Positions 47,555 through 60,112 are shown, numbered from the stretch's first letter. The stretch is DNA of 64,000 nucleotides from Luzula sylvatica (GCA_946800325.1 OX326959.1:9382501-9446500), one strand, 5' to 3'. Program-made: numbers and translations. Notes: a model not told the origin generated them from the sequence alone.

Positions 47555-49430
47555 CTTGTATTAATATGCAGTACTGATCTTGTTTGCTTATTATTGTTAT
47601 CCAAATTTTCTAAATTCGTTATGAGAAGTGTTGGAAGTATTTCATGCATGTGTTCACTTTGAATGAATAAACTAGGCGTGTTCACTTTTTTGTTTGTTAA
47701 TATATTTGAATGAATAAAATCATTAATATTTATGCAATTTCAATTAAAATAGTTCCATGCATTTTAATACCAATATAATATATTATTAACGCAAAGTTCG
47801 GACAAAATATTTATTTATGTAATGCGTTTCTCTTGAAATTATTTTAACCAAGTTCAATTCAATTAACCAATAAATCAATTTTACAAATTTCCATACGTTC
47901 ATTTTGTCAATGAAGCACGTAATACTTATTTTACCTCAACTAACTTAACATGAGAATTACATGCGTGTGTACGTTGCGTCATGCATTTTTCTCCTAAAAA
48001 TTTAAGAGATGCATATAAATAGAACGAAGTACAATTAGTATTAGTATTAGTATTAGTATGAAAGATAAGCAAAATTGCATAGTCATTTCAAGTTTCTTAA
48101 TAAATCAACTAACAAAAAACCAAATAATGATAATATTACTATCATCTGTATACAAACTATTCTCTAGCATCGAGTCTGAACATGAATGTGAAGCAGATTC
48201 TCGAAGAAGAGATTTTTTGCAATTATTTATAGTCATCATATAAGATACGGGAGAACAACTAAAAACGATATTCTTAAATCATATATCGAGTTCATATCTT
48301 AAATACCTAGATACCTTGTATTGATGTTTTAATCCCCATTTCTTCAAAGAATTAAAAGACTTGGGGCATTACTCATGTTACCAATACCAGTTTCAACGCG
48401 AAAATTTGTTTCTTTTTCTTGTATACTAACCAATTATGACTCTATTTAATACATCTTATTCATCTTTTTGAAAGTACTCTTCATTTTTATTTCATATTAT
48501 AACTCCTTTTTTTTTATTATAAGTAATTAATACGTTCCCCTTATTTAATAAAAGAACATGTTTTTATATTTATATTGTAAATCTCAATAAAACTAAGATA
48601 ATATAAGAACTCAAATGAAAAAGGAAAATCTTGTTATCTACCAACCAAAAATATTCTCTCAATTTTTTTCTTCAAAATAATGTATTAAACACGTATTGAT
48701 GTATCATACATTTTTATAAAAAAATATTTTTCATTAAAATAAGAAATAAACCCTTAGTAAAATTTCGAACAAAGACTAATGCAAAAAGATATCAATAATA
48801 ATCTATCTATAAACATATGGTTTTGAACTGAAACAAACATAATAAAATAAAATTATTATATTCCTCAATTATTTATAATTAAAGAATTAGATTTATATAG
48901 TTTTACATACCAAATTATCGAATAAGTATTGTGTAAAATATGCCTAAATCTACACGAATAGCTATACACGTACCTATTACGCGCCTTATTATTTGCCTAT
49001 CCCGTATTTGTTCGGTTTGCGAACACTACACGTGTAATTTATGAGCAGTCACACATTACGAACGTATACACATACATTTTCGTATCCAACCTAATCAATA
49101 ATTTGCGTACTTTATATTTTTTAAAACATGTACTATACATGTATTGCCATGTAATTCATTGTATTTCAAAATTATATATAACCTTTCCTTTTAAATAAAA
49201 ATAAAAACTTCATTTTCATCAGTGATTAAGAGAAAAATATCAATAACAACGCATAATATGAATTTGTGATTTTGAATTTAAATAAATATTATTTAATAAA
49301 ATAATGATATCTCTCAATTGTTTCTTAATCTAACTATATACACGTATAACCGAATTGATGTATTAGTTTTACCTGATCATATATTTAACCGATTTGAAAA
49401 ATATTTGATTCAAACTATATGTGAATTTAT
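47555..49430. other. AT-rich intergenic DNA
   Basis: No recognised gene. A short (TTAGTA)n run at 48037-48060 and scattered ACACGTGTA/TACACGTA palindromes at 48950-49080. Confidence 0.6.
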
Positions 49431-49435
49431 CATGT

Positions 49436-49645
49436 ACGTTATTATTAATATATCACGAATGACTAGATGTATTATTAATATATCACAAATTGATGTATTA
49501 TTAATATATCACGAATTGATTCAAACTACACGTGACCTGATATATTATTAATATATCACGAATGACTACATGTATTATTAATATATCACGAATTGATTCA
49601 AACTACACGTGACCTGATATATTATTAATATATCACGAATGACTA
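49436..49645. repeat. Minisatellite with TATTATTAATATATCACGAA units
   Basis: Repeats of ATTATTAATATATCACGAAT alternate with GACTAGATGT or TGATTCAAACTACACGTGAC. The larger repeat (about 78 bp: CGAATTGATTCAAACTACAC to GACTACATGT) occurs twice. Confidence 0.85.
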
Positions 49646-49678
49646 GATGTAGATAAAACTTAAAACATTTGCTAGAGG

Positions 49679-50191
49679 TAGGGGTGTTCATTTGGTCGGT
49701 TCGGTTCAAACCGAACCGAATAAAGCCAAACCAATTTAAACCGAACCGAACTAAATTCAAACCGGACTGAACCGTTTTAATTTTCGAACCGATTAAGATC
49801 CGAACCGAATAAACCAAATTTTTATTCGGGTTATTCGGTTGAACCGAATAAAAAATATTATAACTTTAAAATAAAAATAAATTTAACGAAAAAATATAAA
49901 TACATATTATAAAATATAATTATATTATTTTATAAAAAAAATTATATTCTTTTTTTTTTTTTTTTATATTTTAACATTATTATATTAAAAATTACGAAAA
50001 ATGAGATGTTATTCGGTCGGTTCGGTTTAATTTCATCACATCAAAACCGAACCGAACCGAACCGAATAAACCGAACAATATCATTTTTTAAACCGAACCG
50101 AACCAAATAAACCAAAAAACTGAACCGATTAAACCGAATTCGACTGGTTCGGTTCGGTATCCGAATAAACCGAACCGTTTGAACACCCCTA
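49679..50191. mobile_element. hAT-type MITE with 8-bp target duplication
   Basis: Ends TAGGGGTGTTCA and TGAACACCCCTA are perfect inverted repeats. The flanks GCTAGAGG (49671-49678 and 50192-50199) are identical 8-mers. Subterminal regions are full of CGGTTCGGTT/AACCGAACCG repeats in both orientations, allowing long imperfect stems. No coding capacity. Confidence 0.9.
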
Positions 50192-50199
50192 GCTAGAGG

Positions 50200-52550
50200 A
50201 TAGAAGAGGAGCAACGGATTTGGGAAAAACTTTAAATGAGCTTCATTTTAGCTTTTTAATTAAAAAAAAAAGAAAAACTTTAAACACTTGTTGTTTTTTT
50301 TTTAAATGAGAATTAATTAAATATAGAGAATTACGTGTATAAAAAAATTGAGAAAATAGCTCTATTAAATTGGTATATCGAGCATTATAAAAAGGGAAAT
50401 AATTGCGTGAGGGCATATATAAAGTTGCGGTTTTGTCAAGTCCAATTTTTTTTTTTCAACTCCATTAAAATGCGGAATTACAATGTTGCATATGGTTATT
50501 GTGGGATTATTTAAACAAGGCACTAACATCTTTCAGGATAGTTAAAGAAAGTTCATATTTAAAATTTCTCAATTAGTAATGTTAGCATATTTAAAATTTG
50601 TCAATAAGTAATGTTAGCATATTTAAAATTTGTTAGAATATATCATTATAAAAAAATGTTGGGATAGATGCTCGAGGCATAGTAAAGAGCGGCAGTTCGA
50701 TTACGAGACGATGTATTCGTTACATCAATATATTATGTTGCGGTAAAATGGACGTTTGGTTGTGATACAAAACACATAAAACAAATTCAAAATTGTGTTT
50801 TTTGAAATGAATTAATTATGTTTGTTTTTATTTTTAGAAAACTCAACAATAATATTGAATAAAAGAAGAATTTTCATGTGTAACATCCAAGTTCGATCCT
50901 GATTTTTTAGAGGTATTTGACAATTATTATTACGATACATCGAAGAAATCAAAATGAATATTCTACGTGTTGAAATTTGGTAAAATTGATTTTTCAAAAT
51001 TTTGATGAAAAATCTCTAGATTCTGCTCAGATTTTGTCGAAGAACCCTAAATTTGTAGTGTAAAAAAAATGGATATTCAAAAAATCATGCCAAAATCCTT
51101 AATTTTGGTGAAAATCCTGAACTTTTGCTAAAAAATAACTCGATTTTGCTATTTTTTCCGAATACTGTGGATTTTAGAGCAAAAATCTTAATATTTCTAT
51201 AATTTTGGTGCAACCCTGAATTTTAATAAACTTATGCAGAAAATCCTGAATTTTAGTGAAATAATCAAAATAATTGCTGAAATTAGAGACCTAAAAGTAC
51301 AAGCCTGAAATTACTGAAATTGGCCAACATAGTTGTTGAAATAACCAAGATAATTGTTGAAATACCTAAATTGAACAAATCTAAAATTACTAAAATTAAA
51401 ATTTAGACTGAACCTAAATTGAACATATATTTACCGAAGTTAAACCTGAAAACTAAAATATGCGAGAGTGGGTCCGAGAAAAAAATGAAACAACAAATGT
51501 TGATTAGGCTGTCTTTTTTTGCAAACATGAAATTATAAATCTTGCTAATTAGGTTGTTGTCACTGTCTTATTTTCTTGAAAACAACGAAACAACGAAATT
51601 TGTGAGAGCGAGAGAGAGAAAGGGTACTTGTGGTCTGTGTGAGCGCGAGAGAGAAGACAAAAGGGTAACAATCATGACTGGCTTAGCTGTCTACAGTGTT
51701 ATGACGAGTCGACGAGGGCGATTTTTGAGGTTGCTGCAAATCTTGTCGCGAGGGAGACATGAGAAGAGAGAGGTGAGAGAGATGTGTGCGAGCTTTAGCA
51801 TATTTGTGCCGATTAGTGGGGTAGAGGAATTGTGGAGTACACTGGTAGAATAATATGATTTATAACAAAAAGATGGAGGTTTATAAAAACGGGAGGTCCG
51901 TGACCTGAGCCAACTGGGCCAAAGTCCAGGTTCGGTCCTGATAGAATCTAACATGTACGAAAAAATAATTGTAATTTGTATCTTTGTAGTTTTGGATATA
52001 TTATCCAGGACGATGAAATTTATAAAAATACCATTTCCATTATCTTAGTTGATGAAACCAGATTTTTCTATTGATCCGAAAATAAGAAAAAGCAAAAAGA
52101 ATTGTTTCGCTAATTGAATTGGCGAAAATACGAATATTCTATTTTCTATTGATCCAGTACATTGTTATCCTGTCAAAAAGAATATTCTATTTTCATATCA
52201 GTAATTACTTTTTAAAAAATATCGCCAACTAAGATGACGAAAATGATGTAATTTTTGCAAATTTCATAAAAAAAACCTAGGTTATACATAAAAAAAAAAA
52301 CATTTCTGGAAAATGCCCATTAGAATTCTGTAAGATAATAGTAAAATTAAACGTGCATGTAAACTGTACAGCACCTCTCTCTAGTCTCTACAGACGACTT
52401 CTATGATAATCCCGCCGTCTCTTTGCAATCTTGACCAAACAATTTACTTCATCTTACCTCTATGCTCTTAATGATATCAATTCCATATTTACTATCTAAC
52501 CAATTACATCACGCCGCATCATCAATTAGTAAATCTTCGTAAATATATAC
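50200..52550. other. Intergenic DNA, no gene recognised
   Basis: AT-rich. Between 51000 and 51430 many short phrases such as AATCCTGAATTTT and ACTGAAATT recur without regular spacing. A GA-rich stretch lies at 51600-51800. No known protein in any frame. Confidence 0.5.
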
Positions 52551-52559
52551 GTTCAAATA

Positions 52560-52678
52560 AATAATTCCCGAGTTTCTCAGCTCGCCTTCCTCTTGACGTG
52601 GGAGATTTCTACTCCACGCTTGAAGTCTTGAGATCTAGCAAAGCTTAGTTTGTCGCGATTTCGTGGATCTCTATCGAG
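52560..52678 (+). other. Probable 5' noncoding exon of the methyltransferase gene
   Basis: A GC-balanced, pyrimidine-rich stretch ending CTATCGAG before GTAATATTT (donor at 52679). The next acceptor is GTGATAG near 52913, 60 bp before the coding ATG. The exact transcription start is not visible. Confidence 0.5.
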
Positions 52679-52972
52679 GTAATATTTAATTCTTTCACTC
52701 CAATTGTTATTGCTTTACTGAATTCTTAGTTCTGTCGATTCATCGTCTTTAATGTTTAAGACCAAATTTAGTACCGAATTGAAGTAATTTGTCAAAATTT
52801 AGCTGATTTGTGATTGGATTTTAACCACATTTTCCACGTTTTACGGTTCTATTCGATTCTGAAGTACAATTTCAGTTTTATCAAGTGTTTAATTTTCTTT
52901 ACTTACTGTGATAGCTCAATTGGAAATTTAGCTAGTCATACTAAAACATATTGGGCAAAAAGGAAAGGATCG

Positions 52973-54558
52973 ATGCGGAAGCCTTCTCTACTATCGCAAT
53001 GCTTGACTGGACTGATACCACAAGAGAAGGCCAGCCATTATGTAAATACCGTACCAGAAAGAGACTTTCATCATCCTTCTCCTGCAGTTGAGATCGTACC
53101 GGCAAAGGTATCGTACCAATCTAAAAACTTCAATTTGATTTTGTATGTTGTTTTTACTAATCATAATTTAGGTTATTTTAATTATTGATCAATTAATCGT
53201 ATCCATTATCTTTTATTTCGACATGTAGAATGTTCATCCATATAAATATGCTGGGGAAAATGTTGAAATGCACGGATTGAACATAATCAAGGTATGTATA
53301 TATTATCTAAATTACCCAAATACTTCTATTTGCTCCCAAATAGACCACAATTTTGAATCAATTTACATTATTTTCAATTAATAATATCATGCATAGATTA
53401 TCATATTGGATTTTTTTTTTTGTTACAGGGCAAGGTTAGCGTGGCGGATATTATTGGCATTTCTAAGTCTGACACGGTAACATCAAAAAGTGAAGGTAAA
53501 TTATTTTTAATTATTGATTGATTGCATGTAAAACTGTATTATTTACCAATTAATCTTCAAATTAGGCATTTTGAAATCATGGGAGAGCTCAATCGATCTC
53601 ATAAACGTTTTAAAAAACGAAATCCGCGACGGATTATTGAGTTTCCGAAGCAAAAGGATTCTCGAGGTACTTACTTTCTCCATTTTTAATTTCTCGATTA
53701 TAAAATTTTATTTCTGAATTTATTTTCCCTATACAGCTTAGTTGCGGTCACGGCCTTCCCGGAATTTTCGCTTGCATAAAGGTACATTTTCTTATTATTT
53801 CACAACAAAATTCGAATTTAATTTAATATTTAGAACCTTTTAAAATTAGGGAGCGTCGACAGTACATTTCCAAGACGCAAATGCGGAGACGATCCGTTGC
53901 AAAACAATCCCCAATGTATCTTCAAACCTCGAACAAGCCCGCGAGTCGCTACGCCAAAAGCCGCACGACAGTCCCCTCACCCCGTCCCACCACCAGCTCC
54001 CCTCGGACATCCGTTTCTACGCGGGCGATTACGACGAGATCCACACCGTCCTTTCGACAATCCCTCCTCTGACGGAGGGCCAGGATGCGTCCTCGCCGTT
54101 CGGGTTCTTCGAGGAGGATTTGCTGGACGGGTGTAGCAGCCAGGACGGGAGCGACATTATCGGGAAGAGCGCTTCTAGAAGGTCTCGGAAGTTATCTGGA
54201 AGCAGAGCTTGGGAAAGAGGGAACGAAACGGGTCAAGCGGATGGCGGTTACGATATTGTTTTGATTAATGACGTGGCTTCGTCGACCTCCCTTCAGCATT
54301 TATATTCCCTCATTAAAAAGGTTTGTTATTTAATTTTTTTATAAGAGGGGTATTTGTGATATTTTATGAATTTGTGTTTTATAGTGTTTGAGGCCGCCGT
54401 ATGGGATATTGTATTTGGCGTCGAAGAAGAATTATATCGGGTCGAGCGGAGCGGTGAGGCAGTTGAGAGGTTTGGTAGATGAGGAAGGTATTTTCGGAGC
54501 TCATCTTATATCCGAATCGAACGATAGAGAAATTTGGAAATTCTTCTTCAAGTCGTAG
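52973..54558 (+). CDS. METTL18/HPM1-type protein-histidine N-methyltransferase
   Basis: SAM-dependent methyltransferase of the METTL18 (yeast HPM1) family, whose characterised members methylate a histidine of ribosomal protein uL3. Seven coding exons: 52973-53107, 53229-53291, 53429-53495, 53566-53666, 53737-53781, 53850-54320, 54385-54558; they sum to 351 codons plus stop, the size I recall for the plant orthologue. The N-terminus is MRKPSLLSQCLTGLIPQEKA, followed by YKYAGENVEMHGLNIIKG. Motif I, ILELSCGHGLPGIFA (residues 120-134), binds SAM; VHFQDAN (about 142-148) ends strand 2 with the acidic residue. A Ser/Gly-rich insertion (roughly 205-245) precedes YDIVLINDV, and LRPPYGILYLASKKNYIG is the family's C-terminal part. 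The large sixth exon is unusually GC-rich for this window. Reading frames join without errors, so it looks functional. Confidence 0.92.
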
Positions 54559-54599
54559 ATACACTAAAGGACGAAAAGCAAAAGCTCGGATATTTTTTT

Positions 54600-54900
54600 T
54601 TTGGCATTTTGTTTAGATATTGATTATGTATATATTGTATCGGTTTATATCCTTCCCGTCCATTTTGTTAATTTTTAAAGTATTTAAGTATTTTTTTTGG
54701 TTTTTTTTACGATTATATTTTTGTCGAGTTATCTATGATTTAAATTGAAATATATAATGGATGTGGTTACGCAACATTCATATTATTATTGTTTCTCAGT
54801 TGATATAATTATTCAATTTGATATAATATGAAATCATAGTTCCGAAGCTAGGTACGCTACACCCCTAGTATAACTATTCTATTTATTGATCAGTGAAAAA
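54600..54900. other. 3' flank of the methyltransferase gene
   Basis: AT- and T-rich, with several TATATT/TTTGTA elements typical of plant 3' ends. No clear AATAAA. Confidence 0.4.
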
Positions 54901-55165
54901 CACCTAGGGCCCGTCCGGCAAGCGATGGAATAGAGAAATAGAGGAATAGGAAATAGTTAATTAAACCATTTTATTCCAACATTGTTCGTCAAAACTAATG
55001 GAATAAGAATGTAGGTTTAAAAAGAATGAATGGTGTTAATGACCAAAAAACCCTTATCGTATAACTTAATTTTTTCTCAAATTAAAATCAAATCAAACAA
55101 TAATAATAATAATAATAGTATCACCACCATTACATAATATGATCACTAACCAAAATATGCATGAA

Positions 55166-55378
55166 CTATAAATACGCCAAATGCACGTTCAATTTATATG
55201 GGTGCATAATCCTAAGAATCTTGAACCGACTTTTTAATACGCCAAATGCACGTTCGACAATGTTTTGTAATTGGGCATTACGATGATTAAATAGATCCTC
55301 CGAAGATTGATAACGGTTGGTGTGTGAAACTTGTCGGAATTGCGCCAAATGGTACATGTGACCACGACATGGGCACAT
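55166..55378 (-). pseudogene. Harbinger-type DDE transposase fragment
   Basis: The 70-residue frame contains RGHMYHLAQFRQ, then ELFNxRHA-like SSEDLFNHRNAQLQNIVERA followed by FGVLKSRFKIL. This is the C-terminal part of PIF/Harbinger transposases (and the derived HARBI1/ALP1 nucleases), with the catalytic Glu in NIVERAFG. A duplicate of TACGCCAAATGCACGTTC lies at 55172 and 55237. The first two thirds, with the catalytic Asp residues, are missing. Confidence 0.8.
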
Positions 55379-55516
55379 AAAATTACGGGGTTAGATTTAA
55401 TTTCAAACTGATACCTTGCTCAAAGCAACATGGGGTTGATTTAAGGGGTTGATTAACAAGCTATTGGATCTTTACTTGCAAAAAAAGGCCCTGCATAAGG
55501 CCGAAAATAATTAAAA

Positions 55517-56829
55517 GGAGCATTTCTGCATATAACCCTATTTATAATCAAAATTTAAAAAATAATCTCTTTTCTAAAAATATTCCAAAAATAACCTCTT
55601 TTTTGATAATATTCCAAAAATAACCCAAACCGAGTTTTTAAATCCCGCCGAAAAAATTTCATTTTTTTAAAAATTTTAAATATGATATATTTTCCCAAAT
55701 TTTACCATAACATCTTTCATGATCTAATTAATAAATTTAATTAAAATAATAACTAGTACATGTTGCCTGTTAACTTAATACATAATTAATATTTATTCGA
55801 ATTCATAAATTTGAATAAATTTTAATGAATATTTAATTATATCTTTTAATTAGCACGTTAATTAAATGTAATTGTGCTATAATGGAGAATTCGGCGGATA
55901 CATTTTGGGGAGTGATTTTTTTTTTTAAAATATGTTACTAACACACGTTTGAAAAAAAATTATTAAAATTTATTGCACTCCAAAATGTACCCGCCGAATT
56001 CTCCATTATTGAACAATTACATTTAATTAACGTGATAATTAAAACATATAATTAAATATTCATTAAATTTATTCAAATTTATGAATTTGAATAAATATCA
56101 ATTATGCATTAAGTTAACAATTAACATGTACTAGTTATCATTTTAATTAAATATACTAATTAGAACATAGAGATGATATGGTAAAATTTGGATAATCTCG
56201 GTTAATATATTTAATTAAAATGATAACTAGTACATGTTAGCTGTTAACTTAATACATGATTAATATTTATTCGAATTCATAAATTTGAATAAATTTTAAT
56301 GAATATTTAATTATATATTTTAATTATTACGTTAATTAAATGTAATAGTTCAATAATGGAGAATTCGGCAGGTACAATTTGGAGTACAATAAAAATTTTA
56401 TACTTTTTTTTCAAACGTGTGCCAGTAACATATTTTTAAAAAGAAATCACTCCCCCAAAATATACCCGCCGAATTCTCCATTATAGAACAATTACATTTA
56501 ATTAATGTGCTAATTAAAAAATATAATTAAATATTCATTAAAATTTATTCCAATTTATGAATTCGAATAAATATTAATTATGTATTAAGTTAACAGCCAA
56601 CATGTACTAGTTATTATTTTAATTAAATTTATTAATTAGATCATAAAAGATGTTATGGTAAAATTTGGGGAAATATATCACATTTAAAATTTTTATGGCG
56701 GGATTTAAAAACCCGGTTTGGGTTATTTTTGGAATATTATCAAAAAAGGGGTTATTTTTGGAATATTTTTAGAAAGGGGGTTAGTTTTTAAATTTTGATT
56801 ATAAATATGATTATATGCAGAAATGCTCC
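55517..56829. mobile_element. 1.3-kb MULE-like element with long inverted repeats
   Basis: Terminal inverted repeats of about 140 bp begin GGAGCATTTCTGCATATAA and end inversely TTATATGCAGAAATGCTCC. They run inward through AATATTCCAAAAATAACC to AAATCCCGCCG. The flanks TAATTAAAA and TAGTTAAAA (9 bp, one mismatch) fit a Mutator-type target duplication. The interior is two tandem units of an inverted repeat containing GGAGAATTCGGCGG(A/G)TACA and TTAATTAACGTGATAATTA, the same module found in the LINE-resident element at 36375-37466. No coding capacity. Confidence 0.85.
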
Positions 56830-57525
56830 TAGTTAAAACTTCAAAAAAAGGGCTCAATATAAAAAGATTTCAGTGGCAAGCAATCTAATTAAGAAGCTTA
56901 GCAAATTAATCAACAAAATTAACTTTTAATTAAAGAAACAAACTCAAATTCATACCTTGCTTGATGCTCAAATTGAAAACTTGCTGAATTACAAAATTGC
57001 TAAGAGTTTTTTCCTTCCTATTTAAATATTTGATGTAAATATGTTGATTACTCTATTTATTTAATACAAATTTGAGCTAGACTATTGGTCTACTCATAAA
57101 AAAAAAAAAAACTTGCTTAATTTCGTTTCTTCGTCACTCGTGTAACTACAGTCATCAATAGTGGTGGCGTCAAAGACTCAAAATAATATGCGAGCAATTG
57201 ATCTCTTTTGATAGTAAAAAAAACAAGTACGTAACTGCATAAATCGTATTTGGTCCCTTATATTGCTCTATTATGTGGAATAATTATATTCCATGTTTTA
57301 TATGGAATAAAGTAATTCCAAATTTTGAGCTCTTAATCCGAGTTAATTCTCCTTTGTCGATGTTGAGCTCTATTCTATCTTATTCCACATCAAACGAACA
57401 CCCCCCTAGTTTCTCAAAATTTTAGGGATGCGTTTCATATATCGTTATTTTACAAGGACTAATTTGCAAAATATCTTACTGGATTAAATAGCCTTCCCCA
57501 AATCCGATCAGCAACATCGACACAA

Positions 57526-58978
57526 ATGTCGTCTTCATCCGACGAAGAAGAGTTCGTCTACGTGCCGTACGGGGAAAGGACGGAGTGGTCGGACGTGCGG
57601 CCGGTACCGCAGGACGATGGACTGGATCCCGTCGTTCCGATTGCCTACACCGATGAGTTCAGAGAGGTCATGGATTATTTCAGAGCTGTTTATTTGGCCA
57701 AAGAACTGAGTCCTCGCGCTCTTGAGCTTACCGCCGAAGCTCTCAAGAGAAATCCAGGCAATTATACTGTGAGTTGACAATTTTGATCTTATTTTGTTCA
57801 TCTGAATGTCAATGGGTGGCCGATCCGATTTGATTCCAGCATTCAATTTAGTCTCAATTGAAAATAAATGAAACAAAGATCGAATTACCTTTTTATGTAA
57901 AAATAATATCTTTTTGGTTTGCAATAGATTTGGCATTTCAGAAGACTTGTCCTCGAGGGTTTGAATGTGGACTTGACTGACGAATCTATTTTTATTGATA
58001 ACCTTGCTGATCACAACACCAAAAATTATCAAATCTGGTGAGTCTTTCGAACTAAACCTCATTAAATTATCCATTTTTTGAATTAATTTCTCAAAATTTG
58101 TGAATCTTATCATGTATATAATGTTATATAGGCATCACAAGAGGTGGCTTGCTGAAAAATTAGGTCCTGAAGCTAAAAATGATGAGCTCAATTTTACTGC
58201 ATTTGTACTAAGTAACGATTCAAAAAACTACCATGCATGGTCTCATAGGCAGGTTTGTTCGATTTATTTATTGATTTTATTCTGTTTTATTTCATGAAAA
58301 AATATTAGGTTTTATTTGCAAAAATATCTTAAAAATTGAAGTAATTTCTTTTAATTTTATTTTGGTACAGTGGGTTCTACAAACATTGGGTGGATGGGAA
58401 GGAGAGTTGGATTACTGTGAGAAGCTTCTAGAAGAAGATATTTTCAACAATTCTGCTTGGAATCAGGTACTTACGAAAAATACACTTTTTATATGTTATT
58501 TTTCTTAAATTTGGTATTAATTTGCATTATAATTTACCCATTTTTTCAGAGATATTTCGTGATCACAAAATCTCCACTACACGGAGGCATTTCTGCCATG
58601 CGACACTCAGAAGTGAACTTCACAATAAACTCAATTTTATCAAACCCTAATAACGAGAGTCCGTGGCGATACTTAAGAGGTCTTTACAAAAACGACCCCG
58701 AAAAGATAATAAGCGACAAAAGAGTCCTTGAATTTTGTCTCGATGTCTTGAAGGAGAATTGTAACCATGTTTTTGCCTTGAACCTGTTATTGGATTTGTT
58801 GACCAATGGTTCGAAACCTAGTGAAGAAATCGAAGAGGCTATTAGCGGTTTAGAAGAAATCAACGAATCTGGACCTTCGGATCGTGATCTGAGGAGTAGG
58901 ATTTGTTCGATTTTGGAGAGGCTGGATCCAATTAGGATTAATTACTGGGCTTGGCGCAAAAATAACCTCCCCTCTTAA
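57526..58978 (+). CDS. FNTA: Protein farnesyltransferase/geranylgeranyltransferase I alpha subunit
   Basis: Shared alpha subunit of the cytosolic enzymes that attach farnesyl or geranylgeranyl to CaaX proteins; it pairs with one of two beta subunits. Five exons: 57526-57768, 57928-58037, 58132-58252, 58371-58466, 58550-58978; 332 codons plus stop, a normal plant length. The N-terminus [20 protein letters not shown] is followed by WSDVRP and [20 protein letters not shown]. Five alpha-prenyltransferase repeats are visible: [59 protein letters not shown] and [11 protein letters not shown]. The C-terminus is [14 protein letters not shown]. Introns are GT-AG and frames join cleanly, so the gene appears intact. 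Plant homologues (called PLP/PFT-A) affect ABA signalling and meristem size; that is family knowledge. A long opposite-strand frame over exons 1-2 is a shadow. Confidence 0.95.
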
Positions 58979-58984
58979 GATTTG

Positions 58985-60080
58985 TTAAAGTACTTCTTTT
59001 TATTTTAATTATTATTTATGTCGTGACTTGTGAGGTAAGTTTGATTGACGATAAGCATGAACTACTTTTTAAATGAGATAGTGAATAAGTTAAGCATATG
59101 TTTAGCATGAAATTGGGTTTCATTTATTTTTGTTGGGTTAATTCATTGGGTTTCAATACCGTTAATTCTTTTGATTCGATTACTGGTACGGTTTCTCCAT
59201 TTCTCGGTTATGAATTTACGAAATTTAATATAACTGGTACGATTTCAAGCCTAAGTTCTCAGTTAAGATTTACTGATTTACCGGTACAGTTTCAATCTCA
59301 GTTATCAGTTATAAATTTACGAAAATTAAACTCAGTACTATTTGAAACCAAGGTTATTTTGTTAAAACAAATAACATTTTTAATGTACATAATTCAATTT
59401 TAAACACAAATTTTATGCTAATATTTTAGATGGGAAATCATAATTAATAATTTTTAAATCTTGGAACGGACTTGGTGAAATTATTATGTTGTTCATTTTT
59501 TTTGTCTTGTTTGCGTGTAAATTTATCTCTTATGTCACAAAACTAATTCATGATTACAAATAGAACCAGAATGCAACAATTATATAGTTGCAGAAAAGAT
59601 ATAACGTAGTGAAATTAAATTAAACCATATATTGAGTTTGGGCTAGCTTGTATAGTTTATATTTCAAAATGTTTGTCTTTTTGAAAAAGCAGTATACTAA
59701 GGCTAGCCTTCAGTTTCATGTTTAGAATTTTTGGATAAATCATGGACAGAATTTTGGATAAATCATTATATTTAGAATCATATGTTAACAATTATTTATG
59801 ATTTTTTTTTTTAAATTAATAGAAAAGTAACACTTTATTTAAATTATTAAATAGGTATATGGAAAGACATTTTGGACCAAAAATATTTGACATCATCAAA
59901 AATTAGTTTTAACCCCATAAAGTATATGAAAATAAAAGTTTGGTTAGAAGAGATTTTTTGGAGTATCCAAAAAATGAAGATTTTTTTTAAATATCCAAAA
60001 ATATTAGGATTTTTTGAAAATATTCTAACGAAATTTATCCTCCATAATCTCATACAAATTCACCCATTGAAAATATATAA
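58985..60080. other. Intergenic DNA with weak repeats
   Basis: At 59165-59345 three loose repeats contain ACTGGTACGGTTTC, TCGGTTATGAATTTACG and AAATTTAATATAACTGGTAC. At 59940-60030 AT-rich inverted phrases (TTTTTTGGAGTATCC and GGATATT-like) occur. No gene. Confidence 0.5.
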
Positions 60081-60082
60081 AA

Positions 60083-60112
60083 CTAGCTTTATCCCCGCGC
60101 AATTGCGTGGGA
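60083..60112 (-). mobile_element. Helitron-like 3' terminus
   Basis: On the minus strand GTCCCACGCAATTGCGCGGG forms a strong hairpin, followed by GATAAAG and terminal CTAG (60086-60083), then T. The body would extend rightward, probably through the tandem repeats below. Similar to the termini at 17271 and 37466. Confidence 0.6.

Larger units (their letters stand above)
54906..57412. mobile_element. Degenerate PIF/Harbinger-type element
   Basis: Left end CTAGGGCCCGTCCGG...GGAATAGA and right end (inverse) CTAGGGGGGTGTTCGTTTGA...GGAATAAGA are diverged inverted repeats. It encloses a Harbinger transposase fragment and a complete second element (55517-56829). Target duplication unclear (CTA at both ends). 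Confidence 0.55.

Noticed and set aside
49679..50191. CGGTTCGGTT repeats as a satellite or telomere-like array
   Set aside because: Perfect terminal inverted repeats and an 8-bp target duplication identify the whole segment as a hAT-type MITE.
57535..58113. 192-codon minus-strand frame
   Set aside because: Overlaps FNTA exons 1-2 and intron on the opposite strand; a shadow of the real coding frame.
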